From Actinomycetota bacterium (lineage in GTDB: Bacteria; Actinomycetota; Acidimicrobiia; Acidimicrobiales; Microtrichaceae), in NCBI GenBank assembly GCA_016870275.1, contig VGBZ01000004.1, positions 1 through 64,000 of the forward strand: a stretch of DNA of 64,000 bases. The letters are read 5' to 3'. Below, in pieces: positions 27,550 through 36,550 of the stretch. Position numbers and translations under genes: made by a program. The notes beneath the pieces are model-generated. The model was given only the letters and a program-made list of their open reading frames with translations. It was not told the origin of the DNA and ran no database searches. Position 1 is the first letter of the stretch. Each line of letters starts with the position of its first letter.

Positions 27550-28569
27550 TCACGCCGAGGTCGAGGGTTCAGAGGAGCGATGAGTGGTGCGCCAGGTCCG
27601 GAGCACGGACGAGATGAGCTCAGCGAGCTCGTGGGCGGGGACCGCAACGATCTGTGAGCGAGTGAGGCTGAGTTCTACCGCCGGGCAGCGGGTACCTCGG
27701 AGTCGGATTCCTGAGCCGCCGGTGGTGTGGACCGGCGGGCCGTCGCCGGCGATTCGGTTGACCCCTGCGGCGAGCGCCTCGGCGAGTTGTCGACCGGCCA
27801 CCGAAACGAACCCTCCGGAAGTTTCGTAGTACCTGACCTCGGCTGAATCCGAGCAGGTCACGTGGATGAAGACCTCGAGACCGAGGTCGTTGCAGACCTG
27901 GATCTGAGCGGCGGGCTCACCGGCGACGAGTCGGATGCGCCCGTCGGCGTCGACGAGGTGTCGGTGGACGCTGCGGCCGAGTGACTCTGCGTCGTCACCG
28001 GCGATCACGCCGATCCCGTACTCGAGGTCGTCGGTCGGTACGAGGAGGAGGAACTCACTCTCCCAGACCTCGGCGAGTGAGCGGCCCGATGGGACACGGG
28101 AAGTGAGGTCGACGAGCAACTCGCGGGTTTCGGGACCACACACCCGGTCCTCGATCAGTCCGGTGTTCCGCTGGAACGCACCCACTGAGGATTCCGTTTC
28201 CGGCCCGAAGATTCCGTCGATCCGACTGCGGTGGAACCCGAGCACGCTGAGTCGCTGTTGCAACTCCTCCACGTCGGCGCCTTCGAGAACGGGCCACTGG
28301 AGGTACAGCAGGCGCTCGTCGTTTCGTCGGTCCGGGTCGAACAGCGGATGCCCGAGGTCGGCGAGCGATGTCCATGTCTCGGGGTCGACCGCCCCCGACG
28401 GCTCGACGCCGATCGACCTTTGGAACGCTTCGACTCCGGCACGCGTTCGTGGACCGAAGGAGCTGTCGACCACTCCGTCGTAGAGCGAACGGGACCTCAG
28501 CAACCGCTGGATCCGGGCGACCGTGTCCCCCTCGTCCCCTACCGCAACGGGAAGGAGCGGTCCGTCCAC
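27550..28569 (-). CDS. CwlM-like peptidoglycan amidase homologue
   Basis: The 339-residue protein has two peptidoglycan-binding repeats (RIQRLLRSRSLYDGVVDSSFG and ELQQRLSVLGFHRSRIDGIFG, each with FGP.T...V.AFQ). An Amidase_3-like domain follows. The order trxB-trxA-cwlM beside parAB is the same as in mycobacteria. Zinc ligands look lost: the DPGHGG motif reads VPTDDLEYG, and the FISIHAN motif reads FIHVTCS; the late Glu (CPAVE) remains. I infer a regulatory pseudo-amidase, as proposed for mycobacterial CwlM, which activates MurA when phosphorylated. The GTG at 28569, 25 bases after the trxA stop, is the first plausible start. Confidence 0.8.
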   Translation of the reverse strand: MDGPLLPVAVGDEGDTVARIQRLLRSRSLYDGVVDSSFGPRTRAGVEAFQRSIGVEPSGAVDPETWTSLADLGHPLFDPDRRNDERLLYLQWPVLEGADVEELQQRLSVLGFHRSRIDGIFGPETESSVGAFQRNTGLIEDRVCGPETRELLVDLTSRVPSGRSLAEVWESEFLLLVPTDDLEYGIGVIAGDDAESLGRSVHRHLVDADGRIRLVAGEPAAQIQVCNDLGLEVFIHVTCSDSAEVRYYETSGGFVSVAGRQLAEALAAGVNRIAGDGPPVHTTGGSGIRLRGTRCPAVELSLTRSQIVAVPAHELAELISSVLRTWRTTHRSSEPSTSA

Positions 28570-28594
28570 GACGTGCTGGCTGACGAGATGTCGT

Positions 28595-28915
28595 TCAGGA
28601 GAGTTTGGCGAGGACGTCGAGGAATGTCTGCTTCGGGTGGGCGCCGACGAGCGAGTTGACGATCTCCCCATCTTTGAAAACGATGAAAAATGGGATACTC
28701 GACACATTGAACGATCGTGCGAGATCCGGGTACGTGTCCACGTTCAACTTGGCGATCGTGACCGTCTGCGGGTTCTCCTCGGCGATCTCGGCGAGTGTGG
28801 GAGCGACCATGCGGCACGGTCCGCACCATTCGGCCCAGAAGTCGACGAGGACGGGTACGTCGGATCCCTTGACGACCTCGTCGAAGGTGTCGGCGGTGAG
28901 TTCAATGACGGTCAT
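28595..28915 (-). CDS. trxA: thioredoxin
   Basis: This 106-residue thioredoxin has active site WCGPC (Cys31 and Cys34) in FWAEWCGPCRMVAPTL and the cis-Pro motif VSSIPFFIVFKDG. It reduces disulfides in the cytoplasm and is recycled by the thioredoxin reductase encoded upstream. The ATG has AAAGG nine bases before it. The CwlM-like gene follows closely on the same strand. Confidence 0.97.
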   Translation of the reverse strand: MTVIELTADTFDEVVKGSDVPVLVDFWAEWCGPCRMVAPTLAEIAEENPQTVTIAKLNVDTYPDLARSFNVSSIPFFIVFKDGEIVNSLVGAHPKQTFLDVLAKLS

Positions 28916-29007
28916 GGTTGGAGCCTTTCACATTTTCTCAGCGACGGTGCTGACTGGAGCGGATCGTGAGAACCGCCGTGACCGCTCGTAAATTCCGAAA
29001 CTCGGGG

Positions 29008-29982
29008 TCAGTGCCCCTTGGACTCGAGCCAACGTTCGGCATCGATCGCAGCCATGCAACCGCTCCCGGCGGATGTGATGGCCTGACGGTACCAGTCGTC
29101 CTGCACGTCGCCGCATGCGAAGACTCCCTCCACGCTCGTGTGGGTCCGATCGTCGAAGGTACGCAGGTAACCGTTGTCCAGGAGCTCAAGTTGTCCGACG
29201 AACAGGTCGGTGTTGGGTCGATGTCCGATGGCCACGAAGATCCCCGTGAACGGCCTGGTGGTTCGTTCACCGCTGCCGAGGTCCTCAGTGACGACGCCTT
29301 CGAGGCGTTCCTCGCCGAGAAGGTCGATCACCACGTTGTTCCAGAGGAACTCGATCCGCTCGTTGTCGAATGCGCGTTGTTGCATGATCTTCGAGGCCCT
29401 CAAGGTGTCACGGCGGTGGATGACGGTGACCGACCGGGCGAACCGGCTGAGGAACAGGGCCTCTTCGAGGGCTGAGTCGCCGCCCCCGACGACGCAGATG
29501 TCCTGGTCCCGGAAGAAGAAACCATCACAGGTGGCACACGTCGAGAGGCCGTGACCGAGCAGTCGCTGCTCTGCGGGCAGGCCGAGCATGAGTGACGACG
29601 CACCCGTGGCGACGATCAATGCCCGAGTCGTGTAGGTCGGGTCCGCCTGGGGATCCCCAATCCACACCGCAAAGGGCCGCTCCGACAGGTCGACCCGGCT
29701 CACCCGTGCGGTCTGGATCTCAGCGCCGAATCGAACTGCCTGGGCCCGGAAGGCGGCCATCAGGTCGGGCCCGGTGATGCCGTCGGGGAATCCGGGGTAG
29801 TTCTCGACGTCGGTGGTCAACATGAGTTGACCACCGGGTTGGTCGCTCGTCGATGACGGCTCGCCCTCAATGACGAGAGGTTCGAGCGTCGCGCGGGCGG
29901 TGTAGATGGCGGCGGTGAGGCCACCGGGGCCCGATCCGATGATCGTGACGTTTCGGATGTCGGTCGTGGAGGACGGAGTCAT
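29008..29982 (-). CDS. trxB: thioredoxin reductase
   Basis: The 324-residue FAD/NADPH flavoprotein has the FAD site [20 protein letters not shown] and the redox motif CATC (Cys149, Cys152). It also has the NADPH site [17 protein letters not shown] and the terminal FAD motif [16 protein letters not shown]. It transfers electrons from NADPH to the thioredoxin encoded next to it. The ATG at 29982 follows GAGG; the 44-codon extension upstream is Arg/Pro-rich and not conserved. Confidence 0.97.
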   Translation of the reverse strand: MTPSSTTDIRNVTIIGSGPGGLTAAIYTARATLEPLVIEGEPSSTSDQPGGQLMLTTDVENYPGFPDGITGPDLMAAFRAQAVRFGAEIQTARVSRVDLSERPFAVWIGDPQADPTYTTRALIVATGASSLMLGLPAEQRLLGHGLSTCATCDGFFFRDQDICVVGGGDSALEEALFLSRFARSVTVIHRRDTLRASKIMQQRAFDNERIEFLWNNVVIDLLGEERLEGVVTEDLGSGERTTRPFTGIFVAIGHRPNTDLFVGQLELLDNGYLRTFDDRTHTSVEGVFACGDVQDDWYRQAITSAGSGCMAAIDAERWLESKGH

Positions 29983-30071
29983 GGCATACCTCGAAGGGTC
30001 GGGAGGAGGTGGGATACGCAACGTCCGGCGGGGGTGTGCGCCCGACGGGGCCGGGGACCGTCGGGGAGCCG

Positions 30072-30410
30072 TCAGGGGGAGCGATCGCTGAGTCGGTCTC
30101 GTCGCTGGTGCCACAGGAGGGCGCCGATCACGATGAACAGCACCGCCATGGCGGCGTAGGAGACCCAGATCCCGCCCGGGAGCAGCCAGTGGAGGAATCG
30201 AGTCAGACCGACCGTCACGATGACGAGCACGGGAACCACCACGATGATCGCCACCAGGGCGAGCACCCCGGCCCGACTGGCCTCGAGCAGCGGCCCCGTG
30301 GTCCGGGCCCGAACCTTGTCGACGGAGTCCACGATCAGATCAGTGACCTGATCGGTCCAGTCAGGGTCGCTCGGACTGGTCGGGAAGCCGTCCGGTTCGG
30401 TCGTTGACAT
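30072..30410 (-). CDS. small membrane protein
   Basis: This 112-residue protein has an acidic, Ser/Pro-rich N-terminus, an amphipathic segment ([20 protein letters not shown]) and two membrane helices ([20 protein letters not shown] and [15 protein letters not shown]). It resembles phage-holin/DUF-type small actinobacterial membrane proteins, but I cannot name the family. It sits between the anti-sigma and trxB genes. A TAGTCT box eight bases before the ATG suggests its own leaderless transcript. Confidence 0.7.
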   Translation of the reverse strand: MSTTEPDGFPTSPSDPDWTDQVTDLIVDSVDKVRARTTGPLLEASRAGVLALVAIIVVVPVLVIVTVGLTRFLHWLLPGGIWVSYAAMAVLFIVIGALLWHQRRDRLSDRSP

Positions 30411-30418
30411 CGACGCAG

Positions 30419-30424
30419 AGACTA
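30419..30424 (-). promoter_or_regulatory. -10 box of a likely leaderless gene (30410)
   Basis: TAGTCT on the minus strand ends eight bases before the ATG at 30410, and no Shine-Dalgarno sequence is present. Confidence 0.4.
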
Positions 30425-30478
30425 GATCCTTCGTTCGCTCCCCTGCGCACTGTCGAACTGTCCGGTCCGGTGAAGGGT

Positions 30479-31402
30479 TCACAGAGGTCGGCACGAGACC
30501 GAGTCGTACAGGATGACGGCTCCTCCGGCATCGAGGACCACGAGCACGGGCACGACCCGGTCACTCACCGTCACCAATCCGGTTGCCGACCCGAGTGAGG
30601 ACAGGGATGGACACTTCGACTTGGCGTCTCCGGGACCACTCCCCACCCCGAGCGAGGCAATGACCGGCGGCGTGGGCGATGAGGAGCCGGAGACCACGAG
30701 GTCATTGAGTCGCTCGGACAGAACGCCTGCAGTCACGACCGGAACTGCGAGCGGGCCACACGGCGTCGACCCGGTCGTGACCCACCGGCTGTCAGGGAGT
30801 ACTGCGATCATGAAGCAGTCGGAGAGTGCACCGCGAGCGGATCCACTCAGGGCGGTTCCCTCGGTTGCCTCCCCGGGCACCGCCTCACCGGACATGCCAG
30901 AGACCTCGATCGCCGTCGTCGGGGGGTTCGTCGATGGGGCGCTGGCGCTCGACTTGGCCGGACCTCCGTCGGGCGCCAACGCATCGACTTCGCCCCGTGC
31001 CGGCCCCGCAGCGGTGTTCGTGTTCGAGTTCTCGGTCGCAGCCGAGCCCGTGGCGAGCACGTCACCCTGGTCGGAGGTGCGAAACAGCGACAGCGATCCG
31101 ACCACGATCAGGGAGATCGCAGCAACGGCACCGATGGCTCCGACCACCTGCCGGTTTCGATCCCTCCGGCGAGCGGCGAGCGACTCGATCTCCGTGGCCA
31201 CGTCGGCGTGCGGATCGGGGTCGGTTGCGAGCACGGCCCTGACTCCGGCGAACTCCTCGAGTCGGGAGCGGAGTGCCGGATCTCCAGCGACTTGTTCGAG
31301 TTCTGCAGGTGTGGCCTCACCGTCGAGGACGGCGGAGACGGCTTCGTCGTCGGCACGATCGGCGTCGTCGTCCCGGGGCGGCTGAGGTGGTGGCGTGGTC
31401 AT
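30479..31402 (-). CDS. probable membrane anti-sigma factor
   Basis: The protein has 307 residues. The cytosolic N-terminus (DEAVSAVLDGEATPAELEQV) looks like the short sigma-binding domain of the actinobacterial SigM anti-sigma proteins. One membrane helix (VVGAIGAVAAISLIVVGSL) leads to an extracellular region rich in Ala/Ser/Thr/Gly, which ends in VVPVLVVLDAGGAVILYDS. The ATG overlaps the sigma-factor stop (ATGA). This pairing, as in Rv3911-Rv3912, is the main reason for the call. No HxxxCxxC zinc motif is present. Confidence 0.75.
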   Translation of the reverse strand: MTTPPPQPPRDDDADRADDEAVSAVLDGEATPAELEQVAGDPALRSRLEEFAGVRAVLATDPDPHADVATEIESLAARRRDRNRQVVGAIGAVAAISLIVVGSLSLFRTSDQGDVLATGSAATENSNTNTAAGPARGEVDALAPDGGPAKSSASAPSTNPPTTAIEVSGMSGEAVPGEATEGTALSGSARGALSDCFMIAVLPDSRWVTTGSTPCGPLAVPVVTAGVLSERLNDLVVSGSSSPTPPVIASLGVGSGPGDAKSKCPSLSSLGSATGLVTVSDRVVPVLVVLDAGGAVILYDSVSCRPL

Positions 31403-32061
31403 GCTGGGGTGTCGTCCGGTTCGGGGAGCAGGTTCGCTCCAGGGTGTGGGACGAACGCCGACCCGGGATGGTTCCATCCCGGTGTGTTCCGCAGGACCTC
31501 GGCGAGACGAGAGCGGCCCCGTGCGATGCGTGAGCGCACGGTTCCCACCGGGACGCCGAGTTCAGCGGCGATCGTGGCGTAGTCGAGGTCGGCGACGTCA
31601 CGCAGCACCACTGCTTCGGCGAGCGCCTCCGGGAGTTGGCCGAGGGCCGTGATCAACTCCGTCCGAGTCTCCTGATCCTCCGAGGTTCGTTCCGGGCCGG
31701 CTCCGGGATCGACCCGCCGCTCGTCGACCATGGACTCAGCGGCGTCCTCGACGGGCACCGGCCGTCGGCTGCGGCGTCGGAGTTCGTCGAGGGCACGGTT
31801 GGTGGCGATCCGGTGGATCCACGTGCTCAGTGAGGATCGCCCGTCGAATGTCCGGAGGCCGACGTTGATCGACGCCAAGGCGTCCTGTGCAGCGTCCTCG
31901 GCATCATGAGGCGATCGGCAGACCTGGCGACAGACCCGTCGGACCTGCGGCTGGTAACGCCGGAGGATCTCTGCGGCGGCCAGGGCGTCACCGCTGCGAG
32001 CACGTTCGATCAGATGATCGTCGCCGAGGTTCTCCAGGGCCGCTCGGCTCCGACGGCGCAT
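31399..32061 (-). CDS. ECF sigma factor, SigM-like
   Basis: The 220-residue sigma factor has regions 2 and 4 only. Region 2 includes DAEDAAQDALASI and FDGRSSLSTWIHRIATNRALDELR. Region 4 has DLDYATIAAELGVPVGTVRSRIARGR. The position after the kinase gene and before an anti-sigma gene, trxB and trxA is that of mycobacterial sigM. It probably answers envelope or redox stress, with the downstream membrane protein as its inhibitor (inference). Confidence 0.92.
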   Translation of the reverse strand: MRRRSRAALENLGDDHLIERARSGDALAAAEILRRYQPQVRRVCRQVCRSPHDAEDAAQDALASINVGLRTFDGRSSLSTWIHRIATNRALDELRRRSRRPVPVEDAAESMVDERRVDPGAGPERTSEDQETRTELITALGQLPEALAEAVVLRDVADLDYATIAAELGVPVGTVRSRIARGRSRLAEVLRNTPGWNHPGSAFVPHPGANLLPEPDDTPA

Positions 32062-32072
32062 CGTGGGCCGAC

Positions 32073-33635
32073 TCAGCCCTGAGCCGGTCGCCCAGCAGCG
32101 GAGAACTCGTCGATCTGGACTCGGTGTCCGCCGTCGGCCGGGTCACCGAGTTGGGTGATCCACAACAGGATGATCCTCCCGGTCGCTCCGCCGGTGGCCA
32201 GGTCGAGCGTGCCACGAACGTCCTGGACAACGGCCGCAGGGCTGATGGTCCCGAGGTCGATCGATTCGGCGGCCTCGCCGTCGATCACGTAGATCGAACC
32301 GTTCCAACCGTTGTCGCTCGACTCGATTCGCACACGTTCGACCTCTGAGCGTGACTCGAGCACCAGCGCCACGCCGACACCCGACTTGGTGCCGAAGAAT
32401 CCTGGTTCGTCGTAGATCTCGGTTCGCCAGCCGGTGGTTGGATCGCCGTCGGCGGCATTTGCAGCCAGGTCGTCGTTCTCGCCCTTGGTGCCGCTGCCCT
32501 GGGGGTCGAACGTCGCCACTCGGGCCACAGCGAGAGGGTCGAGCTCGTCTGGAGGCGGTGCCTGCGTCACCGACGTCACGGGTCCGGTCGACCGGGACTC
32601 GTTGACGAGGAGTCCGGCCACGGTGACTGCCGCAGCGACGATCAGGATCAACAGGGTCGGAAGGAGCCAACCTCGCTCCGACCGGGAGAACGACTTCGGC
32701 GGTTCCTCGATCAGCTGCACTGCGGTGGCCGGCTCGAACCCGGTCGGCGGTCCGGGGATGTGGATGTTGCCCCCCATCAGAGCCGCTCGAAAGTCCGCCG
32801 CAGAGGCGAAGCGGGCGGTCCGGTCGACGGCGAGCGCCGTCACGAGGACCTCGGCGAGATGCGGTGGTACGTCGACGCGGAGTTGGCGGGGGTCGACCGG
32901 GGCCGAGTGGAGCCGGGCGATCGCCACCGCAGCAGGGCTGTCGCCGGCGAACGGGATCCGACCGGTGGTGCACTCGTAGAGCACGACGGCGAGCGAGTAG
33001 AGGTCGGACCGTCCGTCGAGTTCCTCGCCCTGCACCTGTTCAGGCGAGAGGTACGACGCCGTTCCGATGAGCGACCCCTCCTGGGTGAGATCGGTGTGCC
33101 CCTCGGCGAGGGCGATTCCGAAGTCGGCGAGCTTCACCCGACCGTCGCGGCAGAGCAGGATGTTCGACGGCTTGATGTCGCGGTGCACGATCTCGGCGCG
33201 GTGCGCCGCTTCGAGGGCATCGAGGACGCGGAGTCCGATGCGCTCGGTGGTGGCGGCGTCGAGCGTGGAGTTGGCATCGAGCAGATCGCGCAGCGTCGTT
33301 GCATCGAGCAACTCCATGATGATCGCTTCGTGGTCCTCATCGGTGAACGTGTCGAAGACCCCGACGACTCCCGGATCGTTGATCTGCGCCGCAGCCTTGG
33401 CCTCACGCCGGAAACGCTCGACGAACAGAGGATCGCAGGCCAGGTGCGGATGGAGCAGCTTCACTGCGACCCGGCGTGCGAGCAGGGTGTCGGTTCCTTC
33501 CCAGACCTGCGCCATCCCACCGGATCCGATGAGCCGATCGAGGCGGTAGCGCGACCCCAGGACGAGACCGGCGAGTCCAGCGGCCGACGAAGCAATCGGG
33601 ACGTTGCCGGACTCCCCGACGCGCGTCTCATCCAC
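32073..33635 (-). CDS. membrane Ser/Thr protein kinase with extracellular domain
   Basis: The 520-residue protein has an N-terminal Hanks-type kinase: GSGGMAQVW glycine loop, VAVK lysine, HRDIKPSN catalytic loop, DFGIA and SPEQ. All key residues are kept, so it should be active. A single membrane helix (LLPTLLILIVAAAVTVAGLLV) precedes an extracellular domain. That domain has the F5/8-type, galactose-binding-like pattern (DGDPTTGWRTEIYDEPGF ... VERVRIESSDNGWNGSIYV). The same kinase-like plus extracellular layout forms the C-terminal half of mycobacterial MurJ/MviN (Rv3910). Here the MurJ part is absent. The GTG start overlaps the DUF6049 gene by eight bases. Confidence 0.92.
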   Translation of the reverse strand: MDETRVGESGNVPIASSAAGLAGLVLGSRYRLDRLIGSGGMAQVWEGTDTLLARRVAVKLLHPHLACDPLFVERFRREAKAAAQINDPGVVGVFDTFTDEDHEAIIMELLDATTLRDLLDANSTLDAATTERIGLRVLDALEAAHRAEIVHRDIKPSNILLCRDGRVKLADFGIALAEGHTDLTQEGSLIGTASYLSPEQVQGEELDGRSDLYSLAVVLYECTTGRIPFAGDSPAAVAIARLHSAPVDPRQLRVDVPPHLAEVLVTALAVDRTARFASAADFRAALMGGNIHIPGPPTGFEPATAVQLIEEPPKSFSRSERGWLLPTLLILIVAAAVTVAGLLVNESRSTGPVTSVTQAPPPDELDPLAVARVATFDPQGSGTKGENDDLAANAADGDPTTGWRTEIYDEPGFFGTKSGVGVALVLESRSEVERVRIESSDNGWNGSIYVIDGEAAESIDLGTISPAAVVQDVRGTLDLATGGATGRIILLWITQLGDPADGGHRVQIDEFSAAGRPAQG

Positions 33636-35742
33636 GGGCGTCGACGCTATCTTCGCTGCGGGAGTCGGTGGATGTCACCGACTCGCTCGGATGGCGGCCC
33701 TCGGTCCGACGGGCACGTCGGCGGCGCTTGCGGATCGTCGAGATCCACCACCCGGCGAGTATGACGAGCGAGATGATCGACAGAGCGGCACCGACACCCG
33801 AGAACCGGGTCGCCTGAACCTGACGCTCGAACGAGGCGATCCCGACGCTGCCGTCCGGCGAGATCACATCGAAGCGGATCGTTGACTCGCCGCTCGCTCG
33901 CACGGTGACCGGGAGCTCGATCACGTTGTCGCCCGGTTCGAGTCGCAACAGTTGACGGTCGCCGTCGTCGAACTCGATCCGGTTGCTGCGGATCCGGAGT
34001 TCCACGTCGACGGGGTAGGGGAGCGTGTTGTCGAAACGCAGGGGAATGGCGGACTGCTGGCTGCCGAGGACGAGCGACGAGTCTCCCGGAGAGATGATCC
34101 GGTCGAGGATGACTCGCGACTGCGAAGCGATTGCGGAGTGGGTCGCGCTGCGGGTCGCCGCATCCATTGACTCGGACATGCTCTGGGTGTTGAGCAGCGT
34201 CCAGGTGTCGACGATCGGCTCGGAGATCCCGACGACGCTGCGCACACCGTCGATGGTCGTGAGCGAGGAACGGAATGCCGCCAAGGCCGGGGACTGATCG
34301 GGGGGTTCGGTCCCGGGCACGTTCGCCACTGCGTACTCGCCATCGATCGGGACCGCTGGTGGAGGTGCAGCTCGAGGTTCGGAACGCAGGACACCGCTTC
34401 CGTCGAGCGCCGGAGCGAGGGCGAGGAGGATCGCCGGGTCGATCATCGGTGGGACGAACATGAACGCCTGGGGTCCGGGGAACGCCGTTGGATCCAGGTC
34501 GACGACGCTGAACCACTGTGCGGCGAGTTCGGTCGAGACGCGGTTTGCGGCCACACCCGGGTCAGCTGCGGTGTCGAGTGATTGAAGGGCGAGGAGGGGA
34601 TCCTCGGCGATCACGGTGAGTGGCGTGAACGGTGGCTCCTCGGTGACGTCCGGTTGGGCATTGGCGAGCACCATGGTTCGCCAGAGGGCCTCAGGGTCGT
34701 CCACGTCGCCGGGCCGGATGATTCGATCTGCGGGCAGCACGATCCGTCGGACGCCGAGTCCGTCGAGGGCCGGGAGCGACTCCGGGGAGAGCGAGTCGTC
34801 AAGAACCCACGTGTGGTCGACCGGTATCTGCAGCGTCCCGCTCTCCAGCACCTCGCTGCCGACGACGAGCAGATCCTCGAGCACGTCGAGTCCGTTGGCG
34901 GCAATGATTCCGCCGGTGTCGACCGGGACGTCGGTCCGGCGGACGCTCACGCCCCGCAGGCCCGGCTGTTGCAGCGCAGATGCCAGCGCCACCGCTGAGG
35001 GTGTCTCGGATCGGTCGAGGCCGGAGAGCAGGTTCGGTTCGATCGCCAGGGTGAAGGGGAAGTCGGGAACGGCCTCGAGCAGTCCGCTCACGGCGTTGAT
35101 GTTCGGGATGATGTCCTCAGGGATGTCAGCTCGTCCGTCCGGTGCGAGTGTGGGCGGGCTGTCGAGAGCCAGAGCGACGGTGACGGCGAGTTCGGCGGGC
35201 CGGCCGTCACGGCCGATTGGACGCTCACTCGGGGGTCGCACCAGGAACACGGTCCGGTTCCACAGGTCGCTGCCATCGGGACCCACCAGATCGAGTGACA
35301 CCGGGATGATGCCGTCGGTCGGGAGGACGATCGCCTGCGGATCGCCCTCGTCGCTGTCGGTCACCGGGAGGGTCACCGCCCAACCGGCGAGCGGGTTGCC
35401 GAGCAGTCCGTCGGGAATCCTCACGGGTCGGCGGATTGTGTTACCGGGTGCTGCTCCCGCCGAGATCCGGTTGACCCTGTCCCGCAGGTTCGCTCGGCCG
35501 CTGATCAGGCGGTGGAAGCGGATCTCGAGCACCGATCCCGGAGGAACGGCATCGGTCGGTTCGAACCGGAGTTCGAAGGAACCGACCGGGGGGACGAAGG
35601 GGGAGACCGAACGCAGACGGAGGCCGACGGCGTCGGCCGGAGCTGCTGGAGAATCCTGGGCGCCGACACCTTCGGCTCCCGCAATGGCGAAGATGCCCAG
35701 GGCGACGAGGAGGCTGAGCCGCAGAACGGTCGAGCGGATCAC
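33628..35742 (-). CDS. DUF6049-type large secreted/membrane protein
   Basis: This 704-residue protein has a signal sequence (VLRLSLLVALGIFAIAGAEGVGAQ), a long extracellular part, and a C-terminal membrane helix (AALSIISLVILAGWWIS) followed by a basic tail. This layout and its place match the conserved actinobacterial Rv3909 group (DUF6049). The middle region has alternating beta-like and alpha-like stretches such as VALALDSPPTLAPDG and DFPFTLAIEPNLLSGL, reminiscent of polysaccharide-deacetylase-type barrels, but no catalytic motif is evident. The GTG at 35742 overlaps the stop of the GNAT gene (GTGA). Confidence 0.75.
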   Translation of the reverse strand: MIRSTVLRLSLLVALGIFAIAGAEGVGAQDSPAAPADAVGLRLRSVSPFVPPVGSFELRFEPTDAVPPGSVLEIRFHRLISGRANLRDRVNRISAGAAPGNTIRRPVRIPDGLLGNPLAGWAVTLPVTDSDEGDPQAIVLPTDGIIPVSLDLVGPDGSDLWNRTVFLVRPPSERPIGRDGRPAELAVTVALALDSPPTLAPDGRADIPEDIIPNINAVSGLLEAVPDFPFTLAIEPNLLSGLDRSETPSAVALASALQQPGLRGVSVRRTDVPVDTGGIIAANGLDVLEDLLVVGSEVLESGTLQIPVDHTWVLDDSLSPESLPALDGLGVRRIVLPADRIIRPGDVDDPEALWRTMVLANAQPDVTEEPPFTPLTVIAEDPLLALQSLDTAADPGVAANRVSTELAAQWFSVVDLDPTAFPGPQAFMFVPPMIDPAILLALAPALDGSGVLRSEPRAAPPPAVPIDGEYAVANVPGTEPPDQSPALAAFRSSLTTIDGVRSVVGISEPIVDTWTLLNTQSMSESMDAATRSATHSAIASQSRVILDRIISPGDSSLVLGSQQSAIPLRFDNTLPYPVDVELRIRSNRIEFDDGDRQLLRLEPGDNVIELPVTVRASGESTIRFDVISPDGSVGIASFERQVQATRFSGVGAALSIISLVILAGWWISTIRKRRRRARRTEGRHPSESVTSTDSRSEDSVDARG

Positions 35743-36452
35743 GACAGGATGAGACGGAGGACGACGAGATCGCTCGGCGTGGTTTGGAAACCGAGGTGTC
35801 GGTACAGGGCGAGCGCTCGCTCGTTGTCGACCTGAGTGTTCACGAGGAGCCGCCGGCAGCGCCGGTGTGCCCAGACCATGGCGTCGACGCACAGCGCCGT
35901 GGCGAGACCGCGACCCTGGTGGTCGGGGTCGGTGGCGAGACGCTGGAGAAAGGCCTGGTTTCCGCTGCGCCCGGTGATGGCGTACGCAGCCACTCCGTCG
36001 GGAGCGTCGATCACCCGGAACCGGACCGAGGGGGTGGCTGACTCGGCGTCGCCCAGCGTGGTCTCGTCGAGTTGCCAGAAGTCGGGGAACGCCCGACGGT
36101 CGACCTGCAGCGCCACTGGCCGGTCACCTCGACGGGCGCGTCGCATTCGGTACCCCGGCGGGACCACCGGGTCGGCCCGGGAGCCGGAGAGCTCGACGGA
36201 GAGAACGCAGAGGCGGTCGAATTCCTCGAATCCGCACCGGAGGAACGGACCGGTCTCATCGACGTGCAGCGCAGAGGTGATGATCGATTGGTACCCCGAC
36301 CGGGCGAGTTGTTCCACGCACGCGCGCAGGCCGTCCTCCCGAACACGTGACGTGGACGGAGTGAGGGCCAGGTACGCCGTCTCCGGGTCGGCGTGCCACG
36401 GGCCGACTCGGTAACGATCACGCCCCAGAGTGAGGGTGGCTCGAGATGTCAT
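35739..36452 (-). CDS. GNAT family N-acetyltransferase
   Basis: The 237-residue protein has a C-terminal GNAT fold: LATDPDHQGRGLATALCVDA is the acetyl-CoA-binding motif A, and NTQVDNERALALYRHLGFQ is motif B. The N-terminal 100 residues are family-specific and may form a second, diverged GNAT half. The acceptor is unknown; proteins and small amines are both possible. It heads the minus-strand operon with DUF6049 and the kinase. A TACGCT box lies 18 bases before the ATG. Confidence 0.85.
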   Translation of the reverse strand: MTSRATLTLGRDRYRVGPWHADPETAYLALTPSTSRVREDGLRACVEQLARSGYQSIITSALHVDETGPFLRCGFEEFDRLCVLSVELSGSRADPVVPPGYRMRRARRGDRPVALQVDRRAFPDFWQLDETTLGDAESATPSVRFRVIDAPDGVAAYAITGRSGNQAFLQRLATDPDHQGRGLATALCVDAMVWAHRRCRRLLVNTQVDNERALALYRHLGFQTTPSDLVVLRLILS

Positions 36453-36538
36453 GGAGGGTCTGCCCCAGAGAGCGTACGGGGCGAGGACGCCACAGTGCTG
36501 CCGCAGTAACGCCTCGGTGCGACTCGGGTGACCCTCGC

Positions 36539-36544
36539 TACCAT
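36539..36544 (+). promoter_or_regulatory. -10 box of the HDAC-family gene
   Basis: TACCAT ends six bases before the GTG start at 36551, and there is no ribosome-binding site. This is the geometry of a leaderless mRNA. Confidence 0.5.
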
Positions 36545-36550
36545 CATTTC

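Noticed and set aside
28570-28707. N-terminal extension of the CwlM-like protein into trxA
   Set aside because: The extension overlaps the thioredoxin coding region in another frame and has Ser/Arg-rich shadow composition.
30479-31402. Zinc-binding anti-sigma (ZAS) domain in the anti-sigma protein
   Set aside because: No HxxxCxxC motif is present in the N-terminal part; the call rests on position and topology only.
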